Notes under the pieces: generated by a model
Databases searched by the model: none
The model's input: only the letters and a program-made list of their open reading frames with translations
What the model was told of the DNA's origin: nothing
Program-made: the position numbers and the translations under genes
NCBI GenBank assembly: GCA_034382075.1
Contig: JAXMOZ010000006.1
Location: 16,997-80,996 of the forward strand
Length of the DNA stretch: 64,000 nucleotides
Origin: JAEULH01 sp034382075
GTDB taxonomy: Bacteria > Pseudomonadota > Alphaproteobacteria > Rhodospirillales > Defluviicoccaceae
Direction: 5' to 3'
Part shown: positions 53,262 to 61,848 of the stretch, piece after piece
Layout: each line of letters begins with the position of its first letter
How positions within the stretch are numbered: the stretch's first letter is position 1

Positions 53262-53870
53262 ATGCGCATGATCGGCAAACCATCCTTCGTCCTGGCCTTC
53301 GTCCTGGCGCTGCTGGCGGCGGGACTGGCCGCGGCGCCGGCCATGGCCCACGAGAGCGCCGGGATCGTCGGCGGCTTCGCCAGCGGCTTCGCCCATCCTT
53401 TCGCCGGACCGGACCACGTCGCCGCGATGGTGGCGGTGGGCCTGCTCGGCGCCTTCCTCGGCGGCCGGGCGGTCTATCTGCTGCCGCTGCTGTTCCCGGT
53501 GGCCATGGCCATGGGCGGCGCCCTCGGCTTCGCCGGCATCGCGCTTCCGGGCGTCGAGCTGGCCATCGCCGCCTCGGCCCTGGTCCTCGGGCTGATGGTC
53601 GCCGCCGGCCGGGGCATGCCGCTCTGGGCGGCGGGCGCGGCCTGCGCCTTCTTCGCGATCTTCCACGGCCATGCCCACGGCACCGAGCTGCCGGCGGCGG
53701 CCGACGCGCTTACCTACTCGGCGGGCTTCGTCATCGCCACCGGCCTGCTCCACCTCGCCGGTATCTCCGTCGGGCTTTCCGCCCGCTGGCAGACCGGCCG
53801 GGTGGCGGTCCGCACGTTGGGTGGCGCGATCGCCGTCCTCGGGGTCGCCTTCCTCACCGGCATGGCCTGA
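53262..53870 (+). CDS. hupE: HupE/UreJ family nickel/cobalt permease
   Basis: The protein has 202 residues. A signal peptide (about 1-29, ending AAAPAMA) precedes His in AHES, which is typical of HupE. The motif HPFAGPDHVAAMVAVGLLGAF and FHGHAHGTE supply the metal-binding His/Asp residues. About six membrane helices follow. It likely brings nickel or cobalt to hydrogenase, urease or cobalamin synthesis; none of those genes is in this window. ATG 53262 follows GGGAGAGCGAGGAC. Confidence 0.9.
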   Translation: MRMIGKPSFVLAFVLALLAAGLAAAPAMAHESAGIVGGFASGFAHPFAGPDHVAAMVAVGLLGAFLGGRAVYLLPLLFPVAMAMGGALGFAGIALPGVELAIAASALVLGLMVAAGRGMPLWAAGAACAFFAIFHGHAHGTELPAAADALTYSAGFVIATGLLHLAGISVGLSARWQTGRVAVRTLGGAIAVLGVAFLTGMA

Positions 53871-53956
53871 GCCCACGCCCTCGTATCGCTCGCGCGTGCG
53901 ATCAACTGTAACAGTCGCCCGCTAATGTGAGCCTACGCCAGAGCGGGCGGCCGTTG

Positions 53957-54110
53957 GGCCCGCGGAGCAAGTCCGCGGGCGACGGCGAGGAGGAGGCGAG
54001 GCCGCAGAACCAGACTCTCTCCGTCATTGCTGCACTCGTTGCGGCAATCCACGTGGACCCGCGGAACAAGCCCGCGGGTGACGGCGAGGAGGAGGCGACG
54101 CCGCACCAGC
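53957..54110 (+). repeat. Dispersed repeat family B, composite copy 2
   Basis: The same elements as at 52921: GGGCCCGCGGAGCAAGTCCG, GACGGCGAGGAGGAGG, GCCGCAGAACCAGACTCTCTC, ATTGCTGCACTCGTTGCGGC. It fills the gap before phoX and ends about 30 bp before its start codon. Confidence 0.85.
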
Positions 54111-54141
54111 CGCTCGCGCTTGGCTTGGTAAGGGAGCGGCA

Positions 54142-56133
54142 ATGTCCGATCGCGGCGACGAAGGTCTGAACAACACCTCCAACAACCCGACGCTGACGGA
54201 GATCCTGGCGGCGCGGACGTCGCGCCGGGGCGTGCTGGCGGGCGGGCTGGCTACGGCGGTGGCCGTCGCTCTTGCTCCCCGTTTCGGCCGGCAGGCGTGG
54301 GCGGAAACGAAGCCGGGGGAGCACGGCCTCCTCGGCTTCAAGCCGGTTTCGACCGGCGAAGCGGACGCGGTGGTCGTCCCCGACGGCTACCGGGTGCAGG
54401 TGCTCATCCCGTGGGGGACGCCCCTGGACGGCCGAAACACATTCTCGCAAACGGCATCCGGCGCCGAGCAGGCGCGCCAGGTGGGCAGCCACCACGACGG
54501 CATGCACTTCTTTCCGATCGAGGGGAGCTCCACCGACGGCCTCCTGGTCCTCAACCACGAATACGTCGAGCCGCGGTTTCTGCATGCGGCCTACGCCGGC
54601 AAGGACCTGGGCGACGAGGATGTGATCGTCGAGAACGGCGTGCGCAACGCCGACGAGGTGCTGAAGGAGCTCAACGCCCACGGCGTCAGCGTCGTCCACA
54701 TCCGCCGCTTAGCCTCGGGCGACTGGAGTGTCGTTGCGGATCCGCGCAACCGCCGGATCACCGGGCTCACGCCGATGCAGCTCGCGGGCCCCGCCCGCGG
54801 CGCGCCGCAGCTCGCGACCAAGTACAGCCCGGACGGCACCCGGGTGCAGGGCACGCTCAACAACTGCGCCCACGGGCCGACGCCCTGGAACACCTACATG
54901 GCCGCCGAGGAGAATTGGGCCGGGTATTTCCGCAACGGCGACGCCGCCGACGGCAAGCCCAAGCTGCCGCGCGAGCACGCCCGCTACGGGGTTCGGACCG
55001 ACCGCTCCCGCTACGGCTGGGAGCTTGCCGAGGGCGGGGCCGACGAGTTCGTCCGCTTCGACGCCTCGACCAAGGCGGCCGAGCCGGCGCTGGACCATCG
55101 CAACGAGCCCAACGGCTTCGGCTGGATGGTCGAGATCGACCCGTTCGACCCGGACGCCGTTCCGGTCAAGCGCACCCACCTCGGCCGCTTCGCCCACGAG
55201 GGCGTGGTCTTCGCCCCGGCCGCCGCTGGCCGGCCGGTCGTCTGCTATTCCGGCGACGACGCCAGGTTCGAGTACATCTACAAGTTCGTCTCGGCCAAGC
55301 CCTACCAGCCGCAAACGGCGAGCGGCGCCCTGCTCGACGAGGGCACCCTCTATGTCGCCCGCTTCAACCACGACGGCAGCGGGACCTGGCTGGCGCTTCG
55401 CCCGGGCGAGAACGGGCTCACGGCCGAGAACGGCTTTACCGGTCTGGCCGACATCCTGATCAACGCCCGGCTCGCCGCCGACCTGGCGGGCGCGACGAAG
55501 ATGGACCGGCCGGAGTGGGGCGCCATCGATCCCACCAGCGGCGACGTCTATTTCACGCTCACCAACAACAGCCGCCGCACAGAGGCGCAGGTCGACGGGG
55601 CCAATCCCCGCGCGCTCAACGGCTTCGGCCAGATCGTCCGCTGGCGGGAGGCGGGAGGCGACTACGCCGCCACCGCGTTCGACTGGGAGCTGTTCGTGCT
55701 TGCCGGCGCCAAGGAGACCAGCCGCACCGTCTCCGGCAAGGCCTTGGGCGACGACAACATCTTCGCCTGCCCCGACGGGCTGTGGTGCGATCCCGACGGC
55801 CGGCTGTGGATCCAGACCGACATCGGCGAGGAGGTCCAGAACAAGGGCCCGTTCGCGGTCTTCGGCAACAACCAGATGCTGGCCGCCGATCCCGGAACCG
55901 GCGAGATCCGCCGGTTCCTGACCGGCCCGGTCGGCCAGGAGATCACCGGGGTGATCGCGACGCCGGACCAGACGACCATGTTCGTCAACGTCCAGCACCC
56001 CGGCTCGACCACCTCGGCCGAGGACTTCGCCGCGGGCAAGCTGCGGAGCCACTGGCCCGATGGCGGGGCAAGCGTGCCACGCTCGGCGACCCTGGTGATC
56101 ACCCGGAACGACGGCGGCAAGATCGGCGCCTGA
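54142..56133 (+). CDS. PhoX-family secreted phosphatase
   Basis: The protein has 663 residues. A Tat signal is visible at about 26-50 (TSRRGVLAGGLATAVAVALA). The body is the DUF839/PhoX beta-propeller, with HDGMHFFPIEGSSTDGLLVLNHEY, NNCAHGPTPWNTYMAAEENW and CYSGDDARFEYIYKFV. ALGDDNIFACPDGLWCDPDGRL and FVNVQHPG near the end are also conserved. PhoX enzymes are calcium/iron alkaline phosphatases exported folded. No clear Pho box lies upstream, and a repeat block occupies most of the promoter region. Confidence 0.9.
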   Translation: MSDRGDEGLNNTSNNPTLTEILAARTSRRGVLAGGLATAVAVALAPRFGRQAWAETKPGEHGLLGFKPVSTGEADAVVVPDGYRVQVLIPWGTPLDGRNTFSQTASGAEQARQVGSHHDGMHFFPIEGSSTDGLLVLNHEYVEPRFLHAAYAGKDLGDEDVIVENGVRNADEVLKELNAHGVSVVHIRRLASGDWSVVADPRNRRITGLTPMQLAGPARGAPQLATKYSPDGTRVQGTLNNCAHGPTPWNTYMAAEENWAGYFRNGDAADGKPKLPREHARYGVRTDRSRYGWELAEGGADEFVRFDASTKAAEPALDHRNEPNGFGWMVEIDPFDPDAVPVKRTHLGRFAHEGVVFAPAAAGRPVVCYSGDDARFEYIYKFVSAKPYQPQTASGALLDEGTLYVARFNHDGSGTWLALRPGENGLTAENGFTGLADILINARLAADLAGATKMDRPEWGAIDPTSGDVYFTLTNNSRRTEAQVDGANPRALNGFGQIVRWREAGGDYAATAFDWELFVLAGAKETSRTVSGKALGDDNIFACPDGLWCDPDGRLWIQTDIGEEVQNKGPFAVFGNNQMLAADPGTGEIRRFLTGPVGQEITGVIATPDQTTMFVNVQHPGSTTSAEDFAAGKLRSHWPDGGASVPRSATLVITRNDGGKIGA

Positions 56134-56169
56134 GCCGCTCGTCGTCACGTTGAACCAGAACAAGAACGT

Positions 56170-56251
56170 CATTGCGAGGAGGCGAAGCCGACGCGGCAAT
56201 CCAGTGCCAGCGAACTGGATCGCCACGCCGCTACGCGGCTCGCGATGACGG
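56170..56251 (+). repeat. Dispersed repeat family A, copy 4
   Basis: CATTGCGAGGAGGCGAAGCC to GCTCGCGATGACGG, about 82 bp, directly after phoX. Confidence 0.85.
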
Positions 56252-56316
56252 CGTTGTGAGGCGGGTGCTTCAACCTCATCATCCCGCGGCTGTTGCCGAG
56301 GCGCCTTGCGCCGCGC

Positions 56317-56895
56317 TCAGCGCACCCGCTCGGCCCTCAGCGTGCCCGCCGGCAGCGGCCGCAACAACTCGGCCTCCGGCCGCGTCAGGTCGAGCCAAGC
56401 GGCCCAGTCGGCGCGCTCGAGGACGACCATTTGCCGGTCGTGGATCGGGGCGACGTCCGGTCCCGGTGCCGTGGTCAGCAGGGTAAAGGCTTCGGGGGCG
56501 TCGGCTTTGCCGGGCCGCCACAGGCCGGCGAAACAAAACCAGTCCTCGTCGGCCTTGGTGAACTTCCACTTGGCCTTCGGCGACCGGGTGCCGGTGAACT
56601 CGTAGAAGTGCGACGCCGGCACCAGGCAGCGGCCGGTGGCAAAGCGGCGGCCCTCGGAGCGGAAGTTGATCACCGGCCCGGCCTTGGGCCGCGCCGGTGC
56701 GAACCCCCAGCGCAGCTGCGCGAGCTCGACGCCCTCGCCTTGGCGGCGGAGGATCGGCGCCGTCTCCGTCGGCCAGATGTCGTCGCGCGGCTCGAGGTTG
56801 GGCGCCGCCTCGGGTGCCACCACCGGCAAGCCCATCAGCCTCAGCACCTCGACATAGGCGCTGTAGGAAATGCGGTTGCCGTAGTCGTTGCACAT
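56317..56895 (-). CDS. SRAP/HMCES family abasic-site protein (YedK-like)
   Basis: The protein has 192 residues from the ATG at 56895, which places the catalytic Cys at position 2 (MCNDYGNR). SRAP proteins crosslink to abasic sites in single-stranded DNA. The active-site set can be followed: Asn in GPVINFRSEG, Glu in ASHFYEFTG, and His in APIHDRQMVVL. The start is MCNDY rather than the usual MCGRF, a known variant group. It lies 35 nt after the thioredoxin-fold gene. Confidence 0.9.
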   Translation of the reverse strand: MCNDYGNRISYSAYVEVLRLMGLPVVAPEAAPNLEPRDDIWPTETAPILRRQGEGVELAQLRWGFAPARPKAGPVINFRSEGRRFATGRCLVPASHFYEFTGTRSPKAKWKFTKADEDWFCFAGLWRPGKADAPEAFTLLTTAPGPDVAPIHDRQMVVLERADWAAWLDLTRPEAELLRPLPAGTLRAERVR

Positions 56896-56930
56896 GGGGG
56901 CGGCGGGAGGGACCGGCGAGCGCCGCGCCC

Positions 56931-57494
56931 TCAGTCCATTTCGCCCCGCCACTTGATCGAGCAGCCCATGCTCGGGTGCTGCTCCTCGGGTCCCTTGCCG
57001 GTCTCGGCGATCTGGCGCATGGCGTCGAACAGCTCGCGCTTGGCGCCGCGCGGCGCCGGCGCCCGGCCGGAGGCGTCCAGCCGGCCCCGGTACTGCAGCT
57101 TGAGGCCGGCGTCGAAGCCGAAGAACTCGGGCGTGCAGACCGCGCCGTAGGCCTTCGCCACCTTCTGCTCCTCGTCGACGACGTAGGGAAAGGAGAAGCC
57201 GTGCTCTTCGGCAAAGCGCTTCATCTGCTCCGGGGCGTCATCCGGATAGCGCTGGTAGTCGTTGGGCATCACCGCGATGACGCCGATCCCCTTCTTCTGC
57301 AGGTCGAAGGCGTCGCGGCCGATCCGCTCGGCGACCGCGCGCACGTACGGGCAGTGGTTGCAGATGAACATCACCAGCGTCCCGTACGGACCCTTGATGG
57401 CGTCCAGCGCGAACGGATTGCCGTAGGCGTCCTTCAGCGTGAAGCGGGGCGCTTCCCAGCCGAAGTCGCAAAGCGGCGCGTGCTGCGCGGCCAT
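56931..57494 (-). CDS. Thioredoxin-fold redoxin with CxxC motif (AhpC/TSA type)
   Basis: The protein has 187 residues from the ATG at 57494. The redox motif CNHC is in LVMFICNHCPYVRAVAERIG (about 45-48). VVDEEQKVAKAYGAVCTPEFFGFD is the second half of the fold, with the cis-Pro in the usual TP. Such proteins are cytoplasmic thiol reductases or peroxidases of unknown partner. It precedes the SRAP gene on the same strand, so the pair may be co-transcribed. Confidence 0.88.
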   Translation of the reverse strand: MAAQHAPLCDFGWEAPRFTLKDAYGNPFALDAIKGPYGTLVMFICNHCPYVRAVAERIGRDAFDLQKKGIGVIAVMPNDYQRYPDDAPEQMKRFAEEHGFSFPYVVDEEQKVAKAYGAVCTPEFFGFDAGLKLQYRGRLDASGRAPAPRGAKRELFDAMRQIAETGKGPEEQHPSMGCSIKWRGEMD

Positions 57495-57745
57495 GGCGCG
57501 AGATCCTGTCTTTCGCCGGCGCACGTCTGCCTCGCGAGCCGGCCGGTTGCGGGGCGGCGATTTTAGCCGCGGCAGGCCGTCCGCGAAACGGTCGATCCGG
57601 CTTCTTTTCAAGCGGCCAGCAAGCATCGGCCGGCCGTCCTGGTTCAGGGCCGCCCCGCTTCCTGCGGTTGAGTAGTTTACGTTAATGCCCGCGGCGCGGC
57701 CCCGACTTAGGCTTTTCCTTGGGAAGGTTTCCAAAGGAGACAGCC

Positions 57746-57988
57746 ATGAACCGGACCTTGTGTTTGGTAGCCGTCCTCGTCACCGCGATGCTCGCCGGCT
57801 GCGGCAGCAGCACGAGCGACCGCGCCTTGAGCGGAGCCGGCATCGGCGCCGCCGCCGGCGCCGCAGGCTCGACCATCACCGGCGGCAGCACGGTGGGGGG
57901 CGCGGTCATCGGCGGCGCCGCGGGTGCGGCCGCGGGCGCCGCGACCGGCGAGGACGACGTCGACCTCGGCGAGCCGCTGTGGGATTAG
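57746..57988 (+). CDS. Small glycine-zipper lipoprotein
   Basis: The protein has 80 residues from ATG 57746 (AAAGGAGAC upstream). The signal ends in the lipobox MLAGC (Cys about 19). The mature part is a Gly/Ala zipper (GAGIGAAAGAAGSTITGG, GGAVIGGAAGAAAGAATGE), as in outer-membrane Lpp/OmpA-like small proteins, and ends in an acidic tail. The exact role is unknown. Confidence 0.85.
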   Translation: MNRTLCLVAVLVTAMLAGCGSSTSDRALSGAGIGAAAGAAGSTITGGSTVGGAVIGGAAGAAAGAATGEDDVDLGEPLWD

Positions 57989-58019
57989 GAGCGGATCGTC
58001 ACCAGGTCGAGCCGCGGGG

Positions 58020-58320
58020 AGCAAACGTGGATTGCCGCAACGAGTGCGGCAATGACGGAGAGGGTCCGGTTCTGCAACGTCGCCTCATTCTCGCCGTCAC
58101 CCGCAGGACCTGATTTGCCAATCCGCGGGGATTGCCGCAACGAGTGCGGCAATGACAGGAGAGTATCCGGTTCTGACAGCGTCGCCTCGTCCTCGCCGTC
58201 ACCCGCGGACGTGTTCCGCGGGTTCAGCAAAGCCTCGCCGTCGCGAGCCGGGGAGCGGCGTGGCGATCCAGTTTCGCGAGAACGATGGATTGCCGCGTCG
58301 GCTTCGCCTCCTCGCAATGA
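58020..58320 (-). repeat. Mosaic of repeat family B (two units) and family A (copy 5), inverted
   Basis: Two family-B palindromes (GGATTGCCGCAACGAGTGCG near 58029 and 58129) are read in the opposite sense to those at 52921 and 53957. They are followed by an inverted family-A copy (58238-58320: CCGTCGCGAGCC to CTCCTCGCAATGACC). The rest of the gap to 58487 shows no gene. Confidence 0.8.
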
Positions 58321-58487
58321 CCACGTTCTTCTTCTGGGTCAAGGCAATCACAAGCTGCTCTAGGCGCCGGAAGCGCGCGGACGCCGTGGGGCGGGCCAGC
58401 CGCAGGCGTACCCGCCGACGGAGACGAGGTGGCGCGCCTTTGGCGGGTCCGGCTTCGCGTCGACCCGCCCTAGCCCTGTTTCCTCGG

Positions 58488-59765
58488 CTAGAGAAAGAAG
58501 TCGCCGGCGACCCAGTCGCTGGCCTTTGCCGCGCCGTCGTCCACCGCGACGACGAAGTCGGCCCCGGGCTTGCCGTCGACTTCGCCCTCGATGGTGGAGC
58601 TCGTGCCGCGGGCGTCGACCACGTGCAGCTGCCCCGCCTTGGTCAGGCTGCCGCTGACGAAGGAGAACGCCTGCCGGCCGCCCGCGGTCGCGTTTCCGTC
58701 CACCGCGGTGAGATCGATCTTGTCGCCGGCGGCCGGGCCGACGCCGTCGAAATTGAGGATGCGGTCGGGCCCGCTCGCGGGCGAGTCCCCCACCCCGGCG
58801 TAGCGGTAGGTGTCTCCGCCGGGGCCGCCGCTCAGCGTGTCGGCGCCGCGCCCGCCAACCAGGCTGTCGGCGCCGCCCTCGCCGTACAGGCTGTCGTTGC
58901 CGTCCCAGGTGGCGGCAACGCCATCGCCGCCAAAGAGCCGGTCGTTGCCGTCGCCGCCCCTCAGCGTGTCGGCATCGGCGTAGGCGTCGCCGTAGATGTC
59001 CGCCGGATCCATCCCTCGAGCCCGGCCATAAAGGGTGTCGTCGCCACCGAGCCCGTCGATCCGGTTGTTCTCGGTGTTGCCGCGGATGACGTTGGCGCGG
59101 CCATTGCCGGTGGCGAGCTCGTTGCCGTAAGCGAAATAGCCCGTCGAGAGCAGGGTCAGGCTCTCGACGTTCTCGGGCAGGGTGAAGTCGGCCCAGCTTT
59201 CCACCGTGTCGAAACCGCTGTCCGCCGCCTCGGTGACGACGTCGCTGGACTGGAACACGATGTAGCGGTCGTCGCCGGTGCCGCCGGCCAGGGTATTCCT
59301 GCCGACACCGAAGGACGCGTTGTTGAAGTCGGACGCCGCCTTGAGCGAATCGTTGCCGCTGCCGCCGTAGAGAAAGGTGGTTGGCGAGCCGCTGTCCGAA
59401 CTGACGCCGAGGCGGTCGTCGCCGTCGTCGCCGTAAAGCCTCAGCGTCGCCGCGTCGCTGTAGCCTTCGATGGCGTCGTTGCCCGCGCCGCCGCGGGCGG
59501 TGGTGTCGACCGCGCCGATGGTTCGAAGAACATCGTTGCCGCCGTCACCAGCGATGGTGCCGTCGCCGGTGATGGTGTCGGCGCCGTCGCCGCCGCTGAT
59601 GGTGTCGGCGCCGCCGGCTCCGTCGATGCTGTCGTTGCCGCCGAGGCCGCTGATCCGGTCAACCGCGTCGGAGGGCAATGCCCCCGGCGGATCGGCCACC
59701 ACCCCTCGCGAGAGCGAAAGCGACGTGATGGTGTCTCGTTGGCTGGTCCCGGTGAACGTGGCCAT
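58488..59765 (-). CDS. RTX-type calcium-binding protein (type I secretion substrate)
   Basis: The protein has 425 residues from the ATG at 59765. Repeated GGxGxDxUx nonapeptides are seen in at least three blocks: GLGGNDSIDGAGGADTISG, GGDDTLYG, and GEGGADSLVGGRGADTLSGG. The C-terminus (DRILNFDGVGPAAGDKIDL and DWVAGDFF) resembles the secretion signal region of RTX proteins. No toxin or enzyme domain is visible, so it may be an adhesin or matrix protein. No type I exporter gene is in the window. Confidence 0.88.
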   Translation of the reverse strand: MATFTGTSQRDTITSLSLSRGVVADPPGALPSDAVDRISGLGGNDSIDGAGGADTISGGDGADTITGDGTIAGDGGNDVLRTIGAVDTTARGGAGNDAIEGYSDAATLRLYGDDGDDRLGVSSDSGSPTTFLYGGSGNDSLKAASDFNNASFGVGRNTLAGGTGDDRYIVFQSSDVVTEAADSGFDTVESWADFTLPENVESLTLLSTGYFAYGNELATGNGRANVIRGNTENNRIDGLGGDDTLYGRARGMDPADIYGDAYADADTLRGGDGNDRLFGGDGVAATWDGNDSLYGEGGADSLVGGRGADTLSGGPGGDTYRYAGVGDSPASGPDRILNFDGVGPAAGDKIDLTAVDGNATAGGRQAFSFVSGSLTKAGQLHVVDARGTSSTIEGEVDGKPGADFVVAVDDGAAKASDWVAGDFFL

Positions 59766-59958
59766 GTCATCCCCTCGTAGCGGCGCCCGCGGGCAATGCA
59801 TCACCGCGGGCCGGACAGCGCTGCGATCGCGCAGCGGAACGAACTGGCTTCAGCCTAGCAGGTTCGCGGACGCGGGGGCAGGCCGGCGCGGCCCGCCGAG
59901 GGCGAGCGGGCCGAAGCGGGGTTGCAAAATTGCACCAACCGGCGCCGTGCCGGAGGGT

Positions 59959-59991
59959 ACCTCCCGCCGCTTTTCGCCGGCGGCGGGAGGT
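59959..59991 (-). terminator. Hairpin at the end of the nif operon
   Basis: A perfect 12-bp stem ACCTCCCGCCGC/GCGGCGGGAGGT with a 9-nt loop lies 13 bp past the stop of the ferritin-like gene (minus strand). No T-run follows on that strand. It probably marks the operon 3' end. Confidence 0.6.
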
Positions 59992-60004
59992 CCAAGAAGG
60001 GAGC

Positions 60005-61219
60005 CTACTCGGCGGCTTCCAGCTCGTTCACCGGATGACGGCCGCCCGGCTGCTCGCGATACTCGCCGCCCTCCGCCTTGATGTGATCGCGGATCACCTG
60101 CTCGCTCGGCACCGCCAGATCGTCGTGCACCGCCTTCTGGTAGTCGTGGTAGCGGTGGTTGGCCGGCAGCTTCGCCAGCGCGGTGAAGTCGATGCCGTCG
60201 GTGGTGAGCCCGACCTGGGTCCCAAGCACCTCGCGAACGTACTCGCGGTTGGACTCGAAGCGCACCGGCTCGGGCAGCTCCTTGGGCAGGATCGACTCCG
60301 GATCCTTCTTCTCAAGCTTGCGCATCAGCTCGCAAGCCTGGCGGAGATGCTCGATCTCCATGTTCAGGTGCAGCTCCCAAAGCGCGCGGATCTTCGGGTC
60401 GGGCTCGTCCTGCATGAACGAGTAATAGAGGTAGCACTCGTTGTACTCGTGCATCACCAGCATCTCGGCCCACGACGCCGTCGGGTCCATCATCGACTCG
60501 TAGTGGGAGACGTGCGCCTCCTCGATCTGGGCGATCTCCATGTACAGCGCCCGGGCGAGCGGGTCCGTCGGCCGGTTGCCGACGTTCATGTAGTAGTTCA
60601 TCGTCTGCTGCTCCGACGCGGTAATGGTCAACGCGTGGAGCTGGGACAGCGGATGGCCGCCCTTGCGCGGCAGCGGCCGGCGGATGTCGTCGAAGGGATG
60701 GCGGTGCTCGACCACGGTCGGCCGGCCCGGCATGATCTCGGTCAGGTCCTTGACGATCTCGCGAGCCTTCTTCCCTTCGAGCATGTCCAGCAGGTTGGCG
60801 TAGCGGTAGAGGTGGTCGAAGTCCTCGAGCAGGCCGAAGTCGTAGCACTGCTTGGCGTAGGGGTCGGGCTCGTTGCGGGCGATCCAGGCGGTGAGGTCGA
60901 CGGCCACCTGCTCGTAGCCGATGGTCACTTCGAGCGTGCTCGCCTCACCCGGGGTCAGCCAGTTGATGGCCTTTTGCTGCTGCTGCTCGACGCGGCGAAC
61001 CATGGCGAGCTGCCGCTTGAGCTCGAGGTCGTCGCTGTGGCGGGCGAACTGGTGCGAGAACACGACGGACTCCACCTCGACGCCGTTCATGGTGATCACT
61101 CGGCACTGGGTGTAGGGATGGACGTCGAGTTTGTTGTAGGGGCCGATCGTCAGCTCCGACCAGTTGCGAAGCTGCTTGTCCATCGGAATGCCGCGCTCTT
61201 GCAGCGGATTGAATGCCAT
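60005..61219 (-). CDS. Ferritin-like diiron protein in the nifB cluster
   Basis: The protein has 404 residues (ATG 61219, GGGAGATACTCC upstream). The C-terminal half shows a diiron carboxylate pattern: Glu203, Glu233-x-x-His236 (IEEAHVSHYESMMD), Glu258 (HEYNECYLYYSF), Glu288-x-x-His291 (NMEIEHLRQACELM). The spacing of 30, 25 and 30 residues is that of a four-helix ferritin-like fold. The N-terminal 200 residues (HPYTQCRVITMNGVEVES; LEDFDHLYRYANLLDMLEGK) are not recognised. It is the last gene after nifB-fdxN-nifT on the same strand, 142 nt past nifT. A role in iron supply, oxygen or peroxide protection of nitrogenase is inference. Confidence 0.75.
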   Translation of the reverse strand: MAFNPLQERGIPMDKQLRNWSELTIGPYNKLDVHPYTQCRVITMNGVEVESVVFSHQFARHSDDLELKRQLAMVRRVEQQQQKAINWLTPGEASTLEVTIGYEQVAVDLTAWIARNEPDPYAKQCYDFGLLEDFDHLYRYANLLDMLEGKKAREIVKDLTEIMPGRPTVVEHRHPFDDIRRPLPRKGGHPLSQLHALTITASEQQTMNYYMNVGNRPTDPLARALYMEIAQIEEAHVSHYESMMDPTASWAEMLVMHEYNECYLYYSFMQDEPDPKIRALWELHLNMEIEHLRQACELMRKLEKKDPESILPKELPEPVRFESNREYVREVLGTQVGLTTDGIDFTALAKLPANHRYHDYQKAVHDDLAVPSEQVIRDHIKAEGGEYREQPGGRHPVNELEAAE

Positions 61220-61361
61220 GGAGTATCTCCCGTTTTGATCCGGCGGCGGGCCGCCGGTAAGCGGCCCCAGGTGCGGATCATCAACGGGAGGTCGGGAGCA
61301 GGGTTCCGGGCGAATCGCGATCGAGACTTAACGCCGGTTCCCTGCCCCCTTCAGTCTGCAC

Positions 61362-61571
61362 TCAGTCGGCGCTCAGCCTGCGCGCTTCGACGGTGATCGG
61401 CAGGCGGGTGTCGGTGGCCATGTCCGGCAGTTGCAGCCGCCAGCCGTTGGCGAGCTCGACCCAGCCGCCCCAGAGCGTCGGCACCTGCGCCTCGACGATG
61501 TTTTGCTCCAGGTCTTTCTTGGCGACATAGGCCGAGTACGTCTCCCCGCTCTTGCGGATCATCACCTTCAT
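61362..61571 (-). CDS. nifT: Nitrogen fixation protein NifT/FixU
   Basis: The protein has 69 residues and the NifT signature: MKVMIRKSGETYSAYVAKKDLE, TLWGGWVELANGWRLQLP and DTRLPITVEARRL. It is a small protein of unknown function found in nif clusters. It lies 34 nt after fdxN. Confidence 0.95.
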   Translation of the reverse strand: MKVMIRKSGETYSAYVAKKDLEQNIVEAQVPTLWGGWVELANGWRLQLPDMATDTRLPITVEARRLSAD

Positions 61572-61605
61572 CGCGTCGCTCCTCGCATCCCGACGCCGCT
61601 TGCGC

Positions 61606-61797
61606 TCAGGCGGCGACGACGCTGTCGGCGGGGCAGACGGCGACGCACTGCGGCGCGTCGAACGAGCCTTCGCACTCGGTGCACTTGGAGGCGACGATGA
61701 CGTAGGAGTCGCCCTTCATGGTCACCGCGCTGTTGGGGCAGTCGAACTCGCAGGCGCCGCAGACGGTGCAGGTGCCGGTAACGATCTTGTATGCCAT
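61606..61797 (-). CDS. fdxN: 2[4Fe-4S] ferredoxin, FdxN type
   Basis: The protein has 63 residues. The first cluster motif is CTVCGACEFDCP (Cys 10, 13, 16, 20). The second is Cys39-x2-Cys42-x8-Cys51-x3-Cys55, the longer spacing found in FdxN/FixX-like nif ferredoxins. It probably gives electrons to NifB or nitrogenase. It starts 51 nt after nifB. Confidence 0.95.
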   Translation of the reverse strand: MAYKIVTGTCTVCGACEFDCPNSAVTMKGDSYVIVASKCTECEGSFDAPQCVAVCPADSVVAA

Positions 61798-61848
61798 GAC
61801 TTCATCCTTCCGGGTTCGTGAGCGGCTTCCCGCTCCTTGGCAATGGCT

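Noticed and set aside
53905..53932. CTGTAAC word as a possible Pho box for phoX
   Set aside because: Only one half-site and more than 200 bp from the gene, separated by a repeat block.
61241..61258. CCGGCGGC-GG-GCCGCCGG inverted repeat between nifT and the ferritin-like gene as a terminator
   Set aside because: No T-run on either strand and genes on both sides are co-oriented; it may be an RNA processing hairpin but evidence is thin.
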